Assembly: GCA_947652605.1 (NCBI GenBank)
Contig: OX393577.1
Coordinates: 25,051,466 to 25,115,465, forward strand
Direction of reading: 5' to 3'
DNA length: 64,000 bases
Origin: Elmis aenea
Lineage: Eukaryota > Arthropoda > Insecta > Coleoptera > Elmidae
A program made the position numbers and the translations under genes. Below are positions 1 to 12,842 of the stretch, piece by piece; the first letter of the stretch is position 1, and each line of letters opens with the position of its first letter. Below the pieces are notes generated by a model. The model was given only the letters and a program-made list of their open reading frames with translations, was not told the origin of the DNA and made no database searches.

Positions 1-1058
1 CATGAAATGCTCATCATAAAAACTGATTTGAGCACATCTATAACTACGGAAAGACGATTTTAACACTTGAGTGAGATTGTAACGTGCAAATGCGGACTGA
101 AAGAATGTGTGTGCGCGATATTAACTGGTACATATTTTGAAATATGAAATAAAAAACAATTATCTAGAAAAATTAAAAGATTTTGAATATGTGATTGGTG
201 TATTTAATAGCGCTACTTAAAGTTAAAAAGTTTATATTTGTACGCTTAGGCCTAGTTGTTAATAAAAATAAAGACTCCTTTAAAAACAAAGTTTGTTTAA
301 ATCATGCACTTTATCAGAATGTTTAAGATAACATTATATAAACCTATACAAAGGTAAATATAAATAGTAAATGGATACTTTCCAACTTATAAATATTAAA
401 ATATTATATTTGACGAGATTCAATTCAGTTTTACGCTGTATTTCTTATTCTACAATGTACCTATATAATAATAAGAGTGCAACTAAGCAAATGTTACAGC
501 AACGATTTCAAAACCAAAGGAAGCACAACTGTCGAGGACCAGAGCACAGGCAGAACGATGTAAACGAGACCAGTGAAAAGATCAAGAGCTCCAGGAATTC
601 TCATTCGATTCAAATTCAAGTTGGCGGGGTCGCATAAAGGCGAAACTACTACAAGCAACGCGACACTGCGTTACAACAGTCGATAACTATTCAAAAAATA
701 TAAAATGAATTGGTCAATTTATATGGAAATTATATTAGAAAGTGTATGAAAATGTATATTTCAAGCCTATATTTTGTTAATAAATGAGGGTTTATTGTCA
801 GAAGTGTGCGAAAAGAAACTTATGTTGTCGCGCTGTAGGTCGAGTCATACCATTACAACGAAGGGAATTCTTTAGGGATCTTATTTAGTTTTCTTTTATT
901 GGCGAGAACGTCCGGCGAGTCCAGCGATGGCTCTCGACTCGCTTCAGAAATTTGCATGCAATAACTGGCCCGCACATGGCAAGATAATGAAATACTATAG
1001 GGCGGATCTATGCGCAAAACTCATGTTGTTCTCCCACATATACCGAGTACCGTAGGTA
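1..1058. other. Gene-free AT-rich DNA
   Basis: No gene is supported. An 88-codon frame at 371-637 stays open in both copies, but its only coding difference changes an amino acid (R to W) and it resembles no known protein. A GC-richer patch near 900-1050 has no recognisable content. Confidence 0.6.
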
Positions 1059-1241
1059 TAACCAAATCCAAGTTTAATGGCGAAGAGCGGGGGTACGTTC
1101 GCGCAGCAGACGCCACAATATGGTCCACAGACTCTTAAACCATAGGCTGTTTACCAAAACAGCTAAGTAAGTAGGTGTGTTTAATTCCAATTGTGTTTAT
1201 TGCGCACCCCCACCCTTCGCCATTAAACTTGGATTTGGTTA
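1059..1241. mobile_element. 183-bp MITE with 27-bp TIRs and TA target duplication
   Basis: The ends are a perfect 27-bp inverted repeat, starting TAACCAAATCC on the left and ending GGATTTGGTTA on the right. TA lies on each side (1057-1058 and 1242-1243). The inner bases continue as an imperfect inverted repeat rich in G and C runs. Copy B has the empty site with one TA at 45520-45521, which fixes both boundaries. There is no coding capacity. A TA target is typical of Tc1/mariner-type MITEs; the family is not identified. Confidence 0.93.
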
Positions 1242-1243
1242 TA

Positions 1244-2040
1244 CACTACACGTGCCTTTTCCTACATACCATGCATTCCGGCCAAAAAGCCAATTTAACT
1301 CATTTTAATTTAGAGAAAGGACTGTAACTTTTAAACGAGTTATAACATAACTAGGGATAACATAAAAAGTAAATGCATTTTTAGAAACTAAAAGTGCAAG
1401 GCAATATTTAGATTTTTGAATTACATCAAAAACATTTTTAGTTTTGTATATCTCCGTTAGTATGTGACTAAAGCTAAAAAAATGTAAGCTTTTTATGCAA
1501 GTCGGTGTCCTGTGTTACCAGATTACACAGTTTTCTTGAAAATATAATTAAGTTTAAAATTTAAAAATCATTTTCATTATAATTTCAAACTTACTTCAAT
1601 TTCAGTTTCACGGCAAGGTTCGTGTTCACTATATTACAGGCGTCAATCCATCAAACAGCACTAGTAAAGCAATTAATAAATAGTTAATGAATAATTGAAA
1701 ATATTGAAACGAACATAGGTAAGTTTTGTACAGTTTCCTAATGATTCATAAAATAAGTGAAACGAAAAATTATCGTAAACTTCTTAAAGTGGATCGGGAG
1801 TAAATTTAAACGATCAGGCCGACTACTACGTGCCACATAAATATTAGAAAATTACGTTTTGAACCATGCACTTTTTATAGGCAGTGGATTAACGAAGCTT
1901 TAGCAAACCAGAGAAATACTGAACGCTAACATAAACGTGTACACTCAACACCGATATGGACGACAACGTAAGTTGTGATTGACAGTTTAACTATGCTGTC
2001 TGCCTACAATGAGACGGGCTTGAAATTTGTCACCTCCTGA
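1244..2040. other. Gene-free AT-rich DNA
   Basis: No gene, RNA or clear element is visible. The matching stretch in copy B differs by scattered substitutions and small indels, as expected for unconstrained DNA. Confidence 0.55.
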
Positions 2041-2900
2041 TTTAACTAAAAAGCTGTTGAGCATGTGAAGTGAACAGTCTGACGTGTGTAGTAACACTGA
2101 CAATAAGGACGATCAGTGCATGAGATAGCGTTCCACACTGCTTAACTTTGCTAATTTTCTCTAAGCATTGCCGAATTGTTCGTCAAATTTCATAAGGTTC
2201 CTAATGTCTCCCACATAATTGAGAACGTTTTCGCGGAGAGCGACGGTGGAAATGTATTTTGGTTCGTTCGTGCATTCGCTTGCTCCAGCTCCAGACGGTT
2301 CACGCTTGGCCGGGACCAATTCAGCGCCGGAATTTATCCTATCAATTTCTGCCCGTTGAACCGGCAAAGAGCTCCCCTCCCCCGCCTCATTACCGCCGCA
2401 GCAGTAGGGCCGGATGGAACGCCATCTTGTTCCGCCTGCCGTGATTTTACATGTCGTTGTGTTTGTTTAATCATGCGAGAGTAATCTACCGTGGAAATTT
2501 ATAATTGGACATTGGCGTCTCATAAAAACACTTAATGAGCCTTTTCGACGTTATTCGAGCACTATTTTATTTACGTTGATTCGCGTCCTGCTCTTAAAAA
2601 ATTCAATGTCGGGAGTGAATTTTACTTCAAATTCAAAATAAACTGGAAAAAAGTGGAAAATGCGCTTTTACCAGTTCCCCAAGAACGTGTAGGCAGCGCG
2701 AGCCCTAATTGGGATAACAAAGAGTTACCACATTATACGATATACGCAATGAGTTATGACATCTTCCGTTAACGGCAAAACTCGTTTGATTATATATCAC
2801 ACCCAGCACACCCAAACCAGAACGGTAGTAAATATTACACATGTAAGAATACAACCTACACTATACTTCTTATTTTACCATGAATTTTAACCACGTTTCA
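2041..2900. promoter_or_regulatory. GC-richer conserved island, possible regulatory element
   Basis: Base composition rises sharply around 2220-2460, and the sequence barely changes between copy A and copy B (46322-47181). Three overlapping frames of 60-100 codons lie here on both strands (2176-2484 plus, 2161-2367 minus). All are identical in both copies, but this reflects overall sequence identity and does not pick one frame as coding. None resembles a known domain. A regulatory element is the better guess; an exon cannot be excluded. Confidence 0.3.
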
Positions 2901-3641
2901 ACCGTAAACGGAGAAACAAAAATGAGTGATTGTTGGAAATTTTCACCACTTTGTGGCAAAAACAAAACCATCGCAATCGAAATACAAAAAAAAATTAAGT
3001 TGTTTAACTTTTTAAATAAATGTTAAATAATGCAATTTAAAATTGTATATATTTACAAATTATGAAATAGAATCAAAGTAAATGCGAAGCATAGCAAATG
3101 TTTTAAAATACGACCAATAGATACAACTCAAAAACCTTTAACTGCTTTTTTCAATCCAAAACAAATTTACCAAAAAACAATTCCCTTTCGTTATTACTAA
3201 TCTGTTTTTCATACTCAATATGATTATAATTGTTTAATCTGCAGGAAGACTAAGTTTTCTCGCACGTTATTTCCACTGCTATTAATCCCCAAAAGTTTCC
3301 ATACATCATGATCACAAAAGCTCCTAATGGCGTATAAACTAGCAATTCACATTGTGGTTTTTCAAGCTTCTATTCCGTATTTACGATCGGAAACAATCAG
3401 GGGACCGTATGATGTAATAGTGTACAAATCACGACGCCTCATTAGACAGCGCTCGACCACGTGACCGGACATCCAATACCCTACAATCGCTAGAGATTTG
3501 GACCCTTCGGTAATGCAAACATTCTTATTACATTAGATCCATACCTTAACGTACCTTTTGCCTATAAAACCAATATTCAACAAGGTTTAGAAAATTGATA
3601 ATGCAACATAAAAAAGTGTGAAATGATTAGCTGCAAATCGA
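2901..3641. other. Gene-free AT-rich DNA
   Basis: No gene is supported. An E-box-like CACGTG lies near 3458. Copy B matches closely. Confidence 0.5.
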
Positions 3642-3857
3642 ATGTTACATAGCGTGGTAAAACCAGGCGAGTGTCAGTATCTGTGCCTTAGAATGTCAAC
3701 AGGGGATTATCCGACGATCCGGAAACCTTACGAACAAGAAACGTTCGAGAAATCTTATCTAAAACCAAGAACGAAGCCCACATCGGTTAGCACACCACCG
3801 GATGAATTGCTTAGAGCCCCGATTTACTTTATGGCCAAATATTTCGTGATTCCGTGA
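3642..3857 (+). CDS. Candidate 71-codon small ORF, unrecognised
   Basis: The frame opens with MLHSVVKPGE and ends at TGA. From about residue 19 it reads like a charged, proline- and threonine-rich polypeptide (MSTGDYPTIRKPYEQ onward). The copy at 47927-48142 encodes the identical peptide, and the first difference between copies in this stretch falls just after the stop codon. No domain, signal peptide or membrane segment is seen. A CAG about 30 codons into the local sequence could be a 3' splice site, so an internal or terminal exon is possible. Because the copies are so similar overall, lack of change is weak evidence. Confidence 0.25.
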   Translation: MLHSVVKPGECQYLCLRMSTGDYPTIRKPYEQETFEKSYLKPRTKPTSVSTPPDELLRAPIYFMAKYFVIP

Positions 3858-5302
3858 TCAAAACACGCAAGTTCTAGTGTGTCACCCTTCGACAGGATGT
3901 TCAGTTCGCGCAACATTTACATACGTCCACCTTCGGTGTACTAAAATTATGTAATAAAGATTTAATCGCGTTAATCGGCTTGGAGAACATTTACATAATT
4001 ATGCATAATACTACACACATTCGCCATGTTTCAAATACAAAGAAATAGAGTATAAAAGCAAGCTTAGGGTTGCTTATAATATTGCGTAACATAAATCTAA
4101 AGTAAGTTATTGACAACAATCACTGACGAACAATTAAGCTACTTAATTTCGACTTTTTATTACACGAAATAATAACTCAATAAAATCAAGAACTTAGTAA
4201 GTGCCTGGATGCGCTTTAATGTACATACATTTCCATTAATTATTAGGAAGGACAGCTCAATCGTTTTGGTTAAATTAGCTACAAGCTAAGAGTACCAAAT
4301 GATTGCTTTACGAGTATACAAATAAAACATAAATGTTTGTAAGAAAACTCTGTAAACCAAGCATGCACCACAGTTCAAAAAGGGTATATTTTGTTACTTT
4401 CTGAATGCCTCTATGTTTTCACACGCTTCCGATAGTCAAAAACTCAAAACTAATATAAATAAGGTTACTAAAATTAGTAACATTCAAAAATTATTTCGTT
4501 TAAAACCGTTAATTCTTTACAAATATTTAAGATTTTTACTGAATATCAAGGAGCATTTATGCGTTCATCTGTTTTCGCTACACGTCTCAAAAAGTGACAG
4601 TGCTTTGATATAACGATACATGTCAATAATGGTTAGTTATCATCATCAAAGGCGAGTTACATAAACAATAATACTTCCGCCATTTTCTTTAAAGAAACAA
4701 ACAATTTTAATACAGATGTTTCCTAGTGTAACTAGATTTCAATATGCGACTACTAAAATTTAAATTGCATGAATATTTAGGAAAAACATTTTTATAAGAT
4801 TAATTAAAAAACCACTGGTTTACAAGGAATGCTATTATAATTGCCTATCACAAAATTCCTAAATCTTTTTAAATCTGGAGAAAACATATAATTTTAAATG
4901 GAACGGGCTAATATACCTATGCATGTATAAGTTTTATTTCTCACCAATTTTTTTTAATTTTTTGATGTATCATTGTCTGTTAAAATATAATTAATTACAG
5001 TGCAGTGTTATAAGATACAATACAATACTGAACTCCATCTTGCTCATTATTGTTATGGCCATTTAATCCGGTTCTCTTTCGTATTATGACGTTGAAAATT
5101 AAATACTTCCAAGAAAATACTTACACCAATGAAATACGTCATACATCGTTCCTTGGCCTTTCAGCAATTATTTAAGCTGAAAAGTCTCAGGACTACAAGA
5201 AATCAAAAAATAAGAATAAAATTGAGTGTTAAACGAAATGTATCCAACAAATTCGCGAGACTCGGGTTTGTAAAATGTGGAAAAAATCTTAACCAGGTTA
5301 TA
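3858..5302. other. Gene-free AT-rich DNA
   Basis: Nothing is recognised. A 66-codon frame at 4413-4613 is not preserved in copy B. Confidence 0.55.
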
Positions 5303-5304
5303 TA

Positions 5305-6363
5305 CAGAGTGTTTCTTAAATATTGCGAAAAGATTCGGGACGTAATTCATTATCGAAAATTAAGGGAGGGCCTTCATATAATTTTTTTCCCTTAGACGTC
5401 TCCTTTCAGTGTTACAACCCCCTAAATAGCAGCGGTAAAATTAAATTTTCATTTTATTTCCCGAATTTGGAGGTGTGTAGGAGATTGACATTTGGTAATG
5501 TTTAATACTTATTGAAATGCTCCCCATAGTAATATTTTAATCCTCTCCCACCTTCACAAGGGGTTGATAAGTGCGACCATTGTGGGTTTTTTAATCAGAA
5601 CTTTTTGGAGGCTTAAAATTACCCAATTTAAAAAAATTTCTTTGAAAGCTTAATTTATTTAGAAACTTTTTTATTTTTGAACTTTTCCTGCAAAACCTAC
5701 AGTTTTTAAGTAAAAAATAAAATAACAGCATGAAAACACGCACCATTAAATATTCTAAAATAAAACGATTCATTTTTGTGCTTACTAAGGTTTGTTAATA
5801 TTCAGGTTTAGTAAAATTGACAGGTGTTGTCATCTCTTAAACTTCAAAATGAATTACACCCGCCAATTCAACCCAATATGAACATTAACAAATCATGGTA
5901 ACCACCAAAATGAATCGTTTTATTTTAGAATATTTAATGGTTCATGTTCACTTATTTAATTTTTTATTCAAAAACTGTAAGTTTTGCAGGACAAGTTAAA
6001 GAATAAAAAGGTTTTTAATAATTAAGCTTTTAAAATTGCCAAATTATAAGCCTCCAAAAAGTTCTGATAAAAAACCAACAGGGGTCGCACTTTTCGCCCT
6101 TTGTGAGGTGGCGGATGATTAAAAATATAACTATGGGAAACCTTTTAATAAATACAAAACATCTACCAAATACCATTCTCCTGCATAAATCCAAATTTGA
6201 GAAATAAAATAAAAACTTAATTTTACCGTTCCTCTTTAGGGGGTTGTAACCTTGTAACTCCGAAAGGAGACATATAAGGAAAACATTTTATTTGAAAGAC
6301 TTCCCTTAATTTTCGATAAGGAATTACCTTCCGATTTTTTCGCAATATTTAAGAAACACCCTG
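5305..6363. mobile_element. 1.06-kb foldback MITE, CAGRGTGTTTC ends
   Basis: The two halves are inverted copies of each other. The left end starts CAGAGTGTTTCTTAAAT and the right end finishes TTAAGAAACACCCTG, each flanked by TA. Arms of roughly 470 bp surround a loop of about 120 bp near 5780-5900. Only chance frames occur. The TA target and CAGGGTG-type ends fit a non-autonomous Tc1/mariner-superfamily element. Copy B carries the same insertion at 49594-50671, so it predates the split of the copies. Confidence 0.93.
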
Positions 6364-6365
6364 TA

Positions 6366-7379
6366 TAATAAAATAATATAAGCAATCAATACAATAATAA
6401 AACACCTGTTTAGTACAGTAAATCTACAATATTATTTATTTTTATTGTTATTCATAAGCGCTGAATTATACTGAGCACCCTTTAGTTTTTTTTCTTTCAA
6501 AATGAACATTTATTTTTATAGAAATGTAAAACGCACTACTTTTTATATACATACGTGACATTTTAAGTTTTTTTTTTTCAAATTCATCCAATTCGTGTGA
6601 AACAAAGAAAATAAAGTTTTTATAGAATTTGTTCCGCTTTGTATTACTTTGACGATTTAAAGTAACTCGGAAGTGTCAACAAAAATCACTTCAAAAAATC
6701 TGAAAATTTTACAGTTGGCATAGTCAAAACAACACATTTGGGAAAAACGTATACTGGAAAATCACACAGTAAAGGAATGTATACATCTCCTAGTAGATGA
6801 GCACTCTTCCATACTTTTACCTTATTTAATGTAAAATAAGAATAATAACAAATGCTAACATTAAGAATAGTCTTAATTTATTACACAATAATTTGTAATG
6901 AAAATCCTTGTTTCTTAAAAACAATAAAGCATGAACTACGCGTAATCCACTTTTCATAATATTTCATTTCATTATATACAAACTATTGGTATGTTAAAGC
7001 ATTTTAATTTTACATTTGACGGGTAATGTTCACTTACTGTAAGATAAATATGTACACATTTATAGTTTTTCTTATTAACTCCACCAATAAATGAATTGAT
7101 TTATTTTTAAGTATTGTTGGATTTGATATCACAAAAAAATCTTTGAGCAGTTATATAAAGCTTATTTATATAACAACGATAGCAAACTGTAGATGATAAT
7201 ATACAACGCCGTTTTTAGCTATTGATTTCGTCGCCAAACAATAATTCAAGAAATCAAATTATATCACGTCAAGAAAATTACAAAGAATCAACATCTAGCA
7301 ATAAACGCTAGCTTATCATAGCTTGCTATTCAGATAAGATAATTCCTTATCACTAGAATTTAATAGTTCAAATAAACAT
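6366..7379. other. Gene-free AT-rich DNA
   Basis: Very AT-rich, with T and A runs and no supported feature. Confidence 0.55.
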
Positions 7380-7850
7380 TCATGAGTTCTGACAGCTGGC
7401 GAGTGGAACCAACGTGCGTGCCTAGTACTTAGGGTCTAATTGATTCCCACACATCGTATATTGAACGTACAAATTTAGAGTAGCACGTTCTTTCCTTTTT
7501 TATCGTCGGTTTTCTGGTTTATTGACATGGCTTGCTGGCAGATCTGTGCAGGTCAAGACTGAGTCTTAGAATGTCGGGTGTAAAATAACGCAGTAATTTT
7601 ATTTCGAATTGGAAGTCTAGACTGGAGGCCAAGGTTACGTTTTGAAGTGTCTTTTATACTTAATATACCCCATAGAAACCATCGGAAATCTACAAGTCAC
7701 GCTCTAATATTGCCGAAGGAATCAGTCGAAGATAACGAACGAGAACGAAAGAAGAGTGTTGTTAGGCCTCCGGCCCGTCCAAATGAACAATCAGAAAAAA
7801 CGTTCAGAGCACATTATTTTAAAGTCGTTAAAGTTCCACGATGATTAATT
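7380..7850. promoter_or_regulatory. Conserved island, possible regulatory element
   Basis: This stretch is GC-richer than its surroundings and almost identical in copy B (about 51689-52155). A 65-codon frame at 7647-7844 is basic (EDNERERKKS), but the only two changes between copies are both amino-acid changes (F to S, V to L). It therefore shows no sign of protein-level constraint. Confidence 0.2.
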
Positions 7851-10800
7851 TCCTTAATAACGTCTGGTGTTGTTTCATTCTAATAATGTACTGCTTAAAT
7901 TATCGTTTTCCGTGTGTAAATTAAAAAAAAAAAACACTCAATTATACCTTGCGGGGTTAACAGTACAAGATTATAAATTAAAAACTGAAAGAAGTAAACT
8001 AAAGCTCATGAAAATAATAACATCATTAAACACAGCTTCAAAACAAAAATAAAAGTTTTACAATAATCAACCGACATTTACTTTGTAGGCATTTAAACTA
8101 TTATCTACTATTCCTAAAGATTAAGTATCAAATAATCTAATCGAAATACATTCACATATATACTACATCTGAAGGTTTAAATAGTTAATCATATCCATCT
8201 AACCCGGTACCTCATCCTATTCGTTTGTATCTGTTTATTACCTGAAGGTTCTTGCAAACACACATTTTGGTTATGGTGCTGTTTAAGGAGATAAGTTATG
8301 GGTGTTAATTTCGTGCTATAATGGTAAAATAAGCCATTAATCTGGAGATGAACGAGATAAACGTCGTGCTTTAAAGTTTTTACAGCGATCTAATCACAGT
8401 CTGCGGATACTGGAGGTGGTCCATGGATTCTTATACTCGGGTTCACACGAAACAATTACATATAAGTACAAGACAAAACATATCGACAGAATGCTTACTA
8501 ATAATAATGGTGAAAGATACTACGTTATCAACACATGTGTTTTCAAATTATTGTGGATGTGTGATTACTTACAACTTAACCATAACTAACGAATTGAGCT
8601 TTGCACAATTATGTAATGTTACAAGGACTATAATTATACTTGTTTATCAAAATATGTATATACTATCTTACTATCTATAGCAACATGGTAATTTTTTGTT
8701 AGCAACCAAACACACAATAGATAAGAAACAAAAGAAAAATTTAATTATTATGATAGCGGTTTGTGCAACTAGAAAAACAAAGAATTATGTAATGTAACGC
8801 TACATGCCTTCACAAGTTTAACTTTTTTTACCGACAGTTGTCTCGAAAATATGCAAATTTTTGGTACTTTAACCAGTACTCTATCTTTAATAAAAAGCGA
8901 GATCTCACGTAATCGCTTTATAATACAAGTTTATTGAAAATATAAAAAGAAATGAAAAAGGGAAAATATGGCCGTAATTCTTCAATATTTCAAATTGAGT
9001 GTTTAGGAGTAAGTAGGTTTGAAGTGTTTCAGTTGGCAAGGGGTTTAACGTTTTGTTGAAAACTAGATTTTGTTTAGACCTATCATTAGTGGTGGTGTGA
9101 GCCCATAGTTAGATTTATTCGCATAAAACACAAACACTTGCACAACTTAGTTAAGATTTATGTTCAATAATGCTTGACAGATGCTCCTTATACATTCTAT
9201 TAATGTTGAACATCATATCAAGTAAAAGCACGATGTGTAATGAATTAAATCATTATTTATTTTGATGCGACGTTAAGTAAATAAATCAAACTGAAAAAGC
9301 AAAGGCACATTCTTTCGTAGTGCCATACAAACTGACCATTACCATGTTAAGAAAAAACGTATGAGATTAAATTCGCGTTAAAAAATCAAAAGACATTCGC
9401 TGTTTGACGTATGCGACAATGAAAACCGGTATGTAAAAAAATTAAACGTTTACGAGTTTGCCTGAAATGAATTATTAAGAATAACCATTTTGTCACATGG
9501 GTTTTAATGGTAAAGGCTTAATGGGTTTGAGAAACTTAAACAACTGGTAATGGATGTAATTACAAAGGTAATGTAGTGACAACTACTTAAACAGTGTTCC
9601 AAATAGCCTTAAGGTAAAGACCTCCACGGAAGATAAAATTAAGATTAAATGCATTTAATAAAATCTATATTTTTCTTTAAGAAACGCATTTTATAGCATA
9701 CAGTAAAATCCCAGTTTATTATGGACTTTATTTGTTTTACGATTACCTTTCTCAAGGCAAAAGCCCCTAAAATAAAATCAGCTTATAATTATTACCTACC
9801 ATGTTATTAAATTTTAATTGATTCCCAAGATCCAAAATTTGTTTCTAAACATAATCTCAATATAAACTAAAAGGGACCCTTACTGCCAAAAAAAAACTAT
9901 TAATAACTGATTCTTTAAACTCAGAAGTTAATAATTTTAGTTATTATGATTCAAAAGCAACAATTTCTTCATATATTCTTCATCTCGAATCTTGAATCTC
10001 GAAATCAATTAAGGAAATGTAATGTAATACGGTATAATAAATACAATGGCATAAGTGATTATGATAATAAACAGAATTACAACTTATGTAGAAATTTCGG
10101 TGCACACGAACTGCAGCCATTCTAATCCCATCATTACCAACTTTTATGACCATGCCGTAATCCTACACCTACACGAACTGCGTACAAATATTTTCTAACC
10201 CTTGATTATATGGGTAGATCCTAATTTAATGTTCCAAGAATGAATCCTAAAATTATGTAGGTACTATGAAAACTACAAACACATGTGAATCTTTTCATAG
10301 TAAATTCAATTCATATTATCCGTCACCACATCCCAATACTCACGTTTTTGTGCATACTTTAATAAACATTCAGACAGATTCTTATAATAAGATTAACAGT
10401 GTTCATTGTATCAATCATACTCCATGAAGAAACATTCGGAATCGCCATATGTATTTAGAAAAAAAGTTGAACCATACAAAAAGACAATTTGATTTCTCGA
10501 GTAGATTTTGTTAAATGTTGTAGTTATATTTTCCGACTGTAGAAATTTTATACTCCTATTAAGTAATTACTATGTACATATTATTGACAAATAAAATATT
10601 TTTAATTTAATTCAATTTAAGTAGTGAATATTTAGGAATAGTCTAACGCTACCCATTTCTGACCGCTTACCTGAATATAAAATTCCAGGAAAGGTATAAT
10701 TAAAGAATGTCTGCAGTTCGTGTATCGGCTTAACTCTCATGCTTAAGTACTGGCCGCAGTTCGAGTGGTACTTAAGTACAAGCCATTAAAATGGCTGCAG

Positions 10801-11459
10801 TCCGAGTGTGCCCAGAAATTTAATTATTGTGGTAAATCTGCGAAACATTTAACACGAAAATAATTATTAACGTACGTTAAACAATTTGTTAACATGTTCA
10901 AACTAATTAAACAAACTTTACAGTTTCAAATCCTCGCTTTTTAATGTGTTTGTTTTAAATCCAAAACAATTAGCGGCTATTAATTAAACAGCGCAACACG
11001 GTGGGGGAAACAAAAAAAATGAGTGTGAATTACTACGCTACAAAGTTTTGCTTCCTTTCTTAAACGTTCACTAGTTTATACAAACGTTAGCATATAATGA
11101 TATACATTTATTAAGACATGAGTAAACAAATAGGAATAAGTAATGCTTTTTAGTAATTTAAATAAACTGACATTTACACGGAAATTATTAAATAATATCG
11201 TCACTGTTTCACTTTCCTTCGTATCCGTTAGTCAATAAATTATAATTAGCTAACATTGCAGTCATCAAAAAAGTAATAAATGTTAAATTAAATGTCAATA
11301 AATGCTTTTATCAGCGCGTTTGAGCTTTATGTACTTTCCAGTTATGAAAATATAACTATTTGTGCCAGGGTGTCGCATCTGAAACGATTTTGCGTTATAT
11401 ATTCGTTTACAAACTGAAAAATTCGTACTAATTTGTAAGTTTGTTAATCTTAGTGTCTC
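7851..11459. other. Long gene-free AT-rich stretch
   Basis: No gene or complete element is recognised. The frame at 8423-8680 (85 codons) changes C to R and L to P in copy B and looks non-coding. The frame at 54557-54805 in copy B is interrupted here. Short CTGCAG- and CGAACTGC-type motifs recur around 10100-10810 with no clear repeat unit. Confidence 0.5.
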
Positions 11460-12200
11460 GAGTGTTTTCAAAAGTTATCTTCTCCGTCTAGACCCTGGCT
11501 TTTAGTCAAAACATTGCTTGGCTGGCCGATAAAAGCTGAGATAAGAAGATTTACTGCCAGTTCTTAGGACTTAGCGATTCAGCTCAATTTGGTCACAAGT
11601 TTTCTTCTAATGTGTAGTGACATCTGCATTGTAACCCCGGGCTGTTGGCCCACCCACGTCTCGTCGACTCTTGTCATTATTAGCTGTACCCTTGGTCGGA
11701 CCTTAACTATTACAGAAATCACTTTAGCACCGAATTTTTCGTGTAAATAAACAACGCATGTAATCTGAACTGTGCTGCATCGCCGGGACCCTATGTAAAC
11801 ACCAAACAGCGAAGAGATATACGATAAATATTTCTTTCACAAATACATAAATAAAATACGTTTAAAAATGAATAGATGTGGGTATTAGACGTTGAAGAGC
11901 GTATATAAACTGGAGCTCGGGCCGAATCTATAGACCGAAAAATATTTCGATTTCAAATCTTTTGTTGGGGGAGCATAGAAATATCGATGCGTAAGAAATG
12001 CAGTCGCGACCTGAATGAAGTTTTGTATGTTTTCGCGATTAAATCCTCTTTTGAGGGGCTTCCAACCAGATCGAGCACGTCCATTCCCATTTTATTATTA
12101 GTCAAAATGGTTATACTTCAGTTATTAAATCGCATAAAAACTACGTTATGTATAAGAAAAAATAAAATTCAAGCCCGACATTCAACGGTTTAACAAAGAT
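11460..12200 (+). promoter_or_regulatory. Conserved island with a TATA box
   Basis: GC content rises between 11460 and 11990, and only a few bases differ from copy B (about 55760-56500). A good TATA box, TATATAAA, sits at 11902-11909 (56203-56210 in B), followed by a GC-richer stretch. A 68-codon frame at 11987-12193, starting MRKKCSRDLNEVLY, lies downstream and is identical in both copies, but no homology is recognised. This could be the promoter and first exon of an unseen transcript, or a chance TATA in AT-rich DNA. Confidence 0.25.
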
Positions 12201-12842
12201 AAATACACTAATTATGGCAAAATAAATTATTAGTTAAAAATAAAACAGGAATAAGTATTAACAAGCGCTAATTGGCAAGCACACGGATATAATTAGAACG
12301 TACTAAATCTACTCCTAGGTCTCGTTCAATAATTACGTTTATTAAACATAACATAATGGTTGAGCTTAAGACGGTTACCACAATCATAACTAAACTTTTT
12401 ATGATAAAAGACTGGAAAGATTTTTACTTTTTTAGGGATAACTATAAAACGCACTTCCTGTTCGTATCTACGAAAGACATTTTAAATGTATGTACTTGTT
12501 TTTATACAATATGTGCAAAGATTTGCCACAATAATCTAATTATCAATTCAATCAAATTTCGAAATGAGCTTTTCAATTAAAAGAAGGAACTTATTGGGCT
12601 TTTAACATATCAATCTTAAAAACTGTCGCAATGAATTTGACAGTTTAGATTCGCCACATCAATAGTTAACATCTTGATTAGCGGTTAAGCAACAATTATT
12701 TATATGTTGTTATAACTTCATAGTTATTATTGCATTCTACACCCTATTGAACATAAATATAAGAAATATATTGATCATGTACGTATGGAAATTTCTTTAA
12801 GCTGCATGGCACGTACAGGGTAGCCTATTTTCGATGCCCATA
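12201..12842. other. Gene-free AT-rich DNA
   Basis: A 74-codon frame at 12356-12580 gains a stop codon in copy B (TGG to TGA), so it is not coding. No other feature is seen. Confidence 0.55.

Noticed and set aside
371..637. 88-codon frame present in both copies (also 44834-45100)
   Set aside because: No recognised similarity, and the one difference is non-synonymous (R to W). Surrounding composition is the same as non-coding DNA.
8423..8680. 85-codon frame in both copies
   Set aside because: The copies differ by C to R and L to P, with no sign of protein constraint.
12356..12580. 74-codon frame
   Set aside because: Interrupted by a stop codon in copy B (TGG to TGA).
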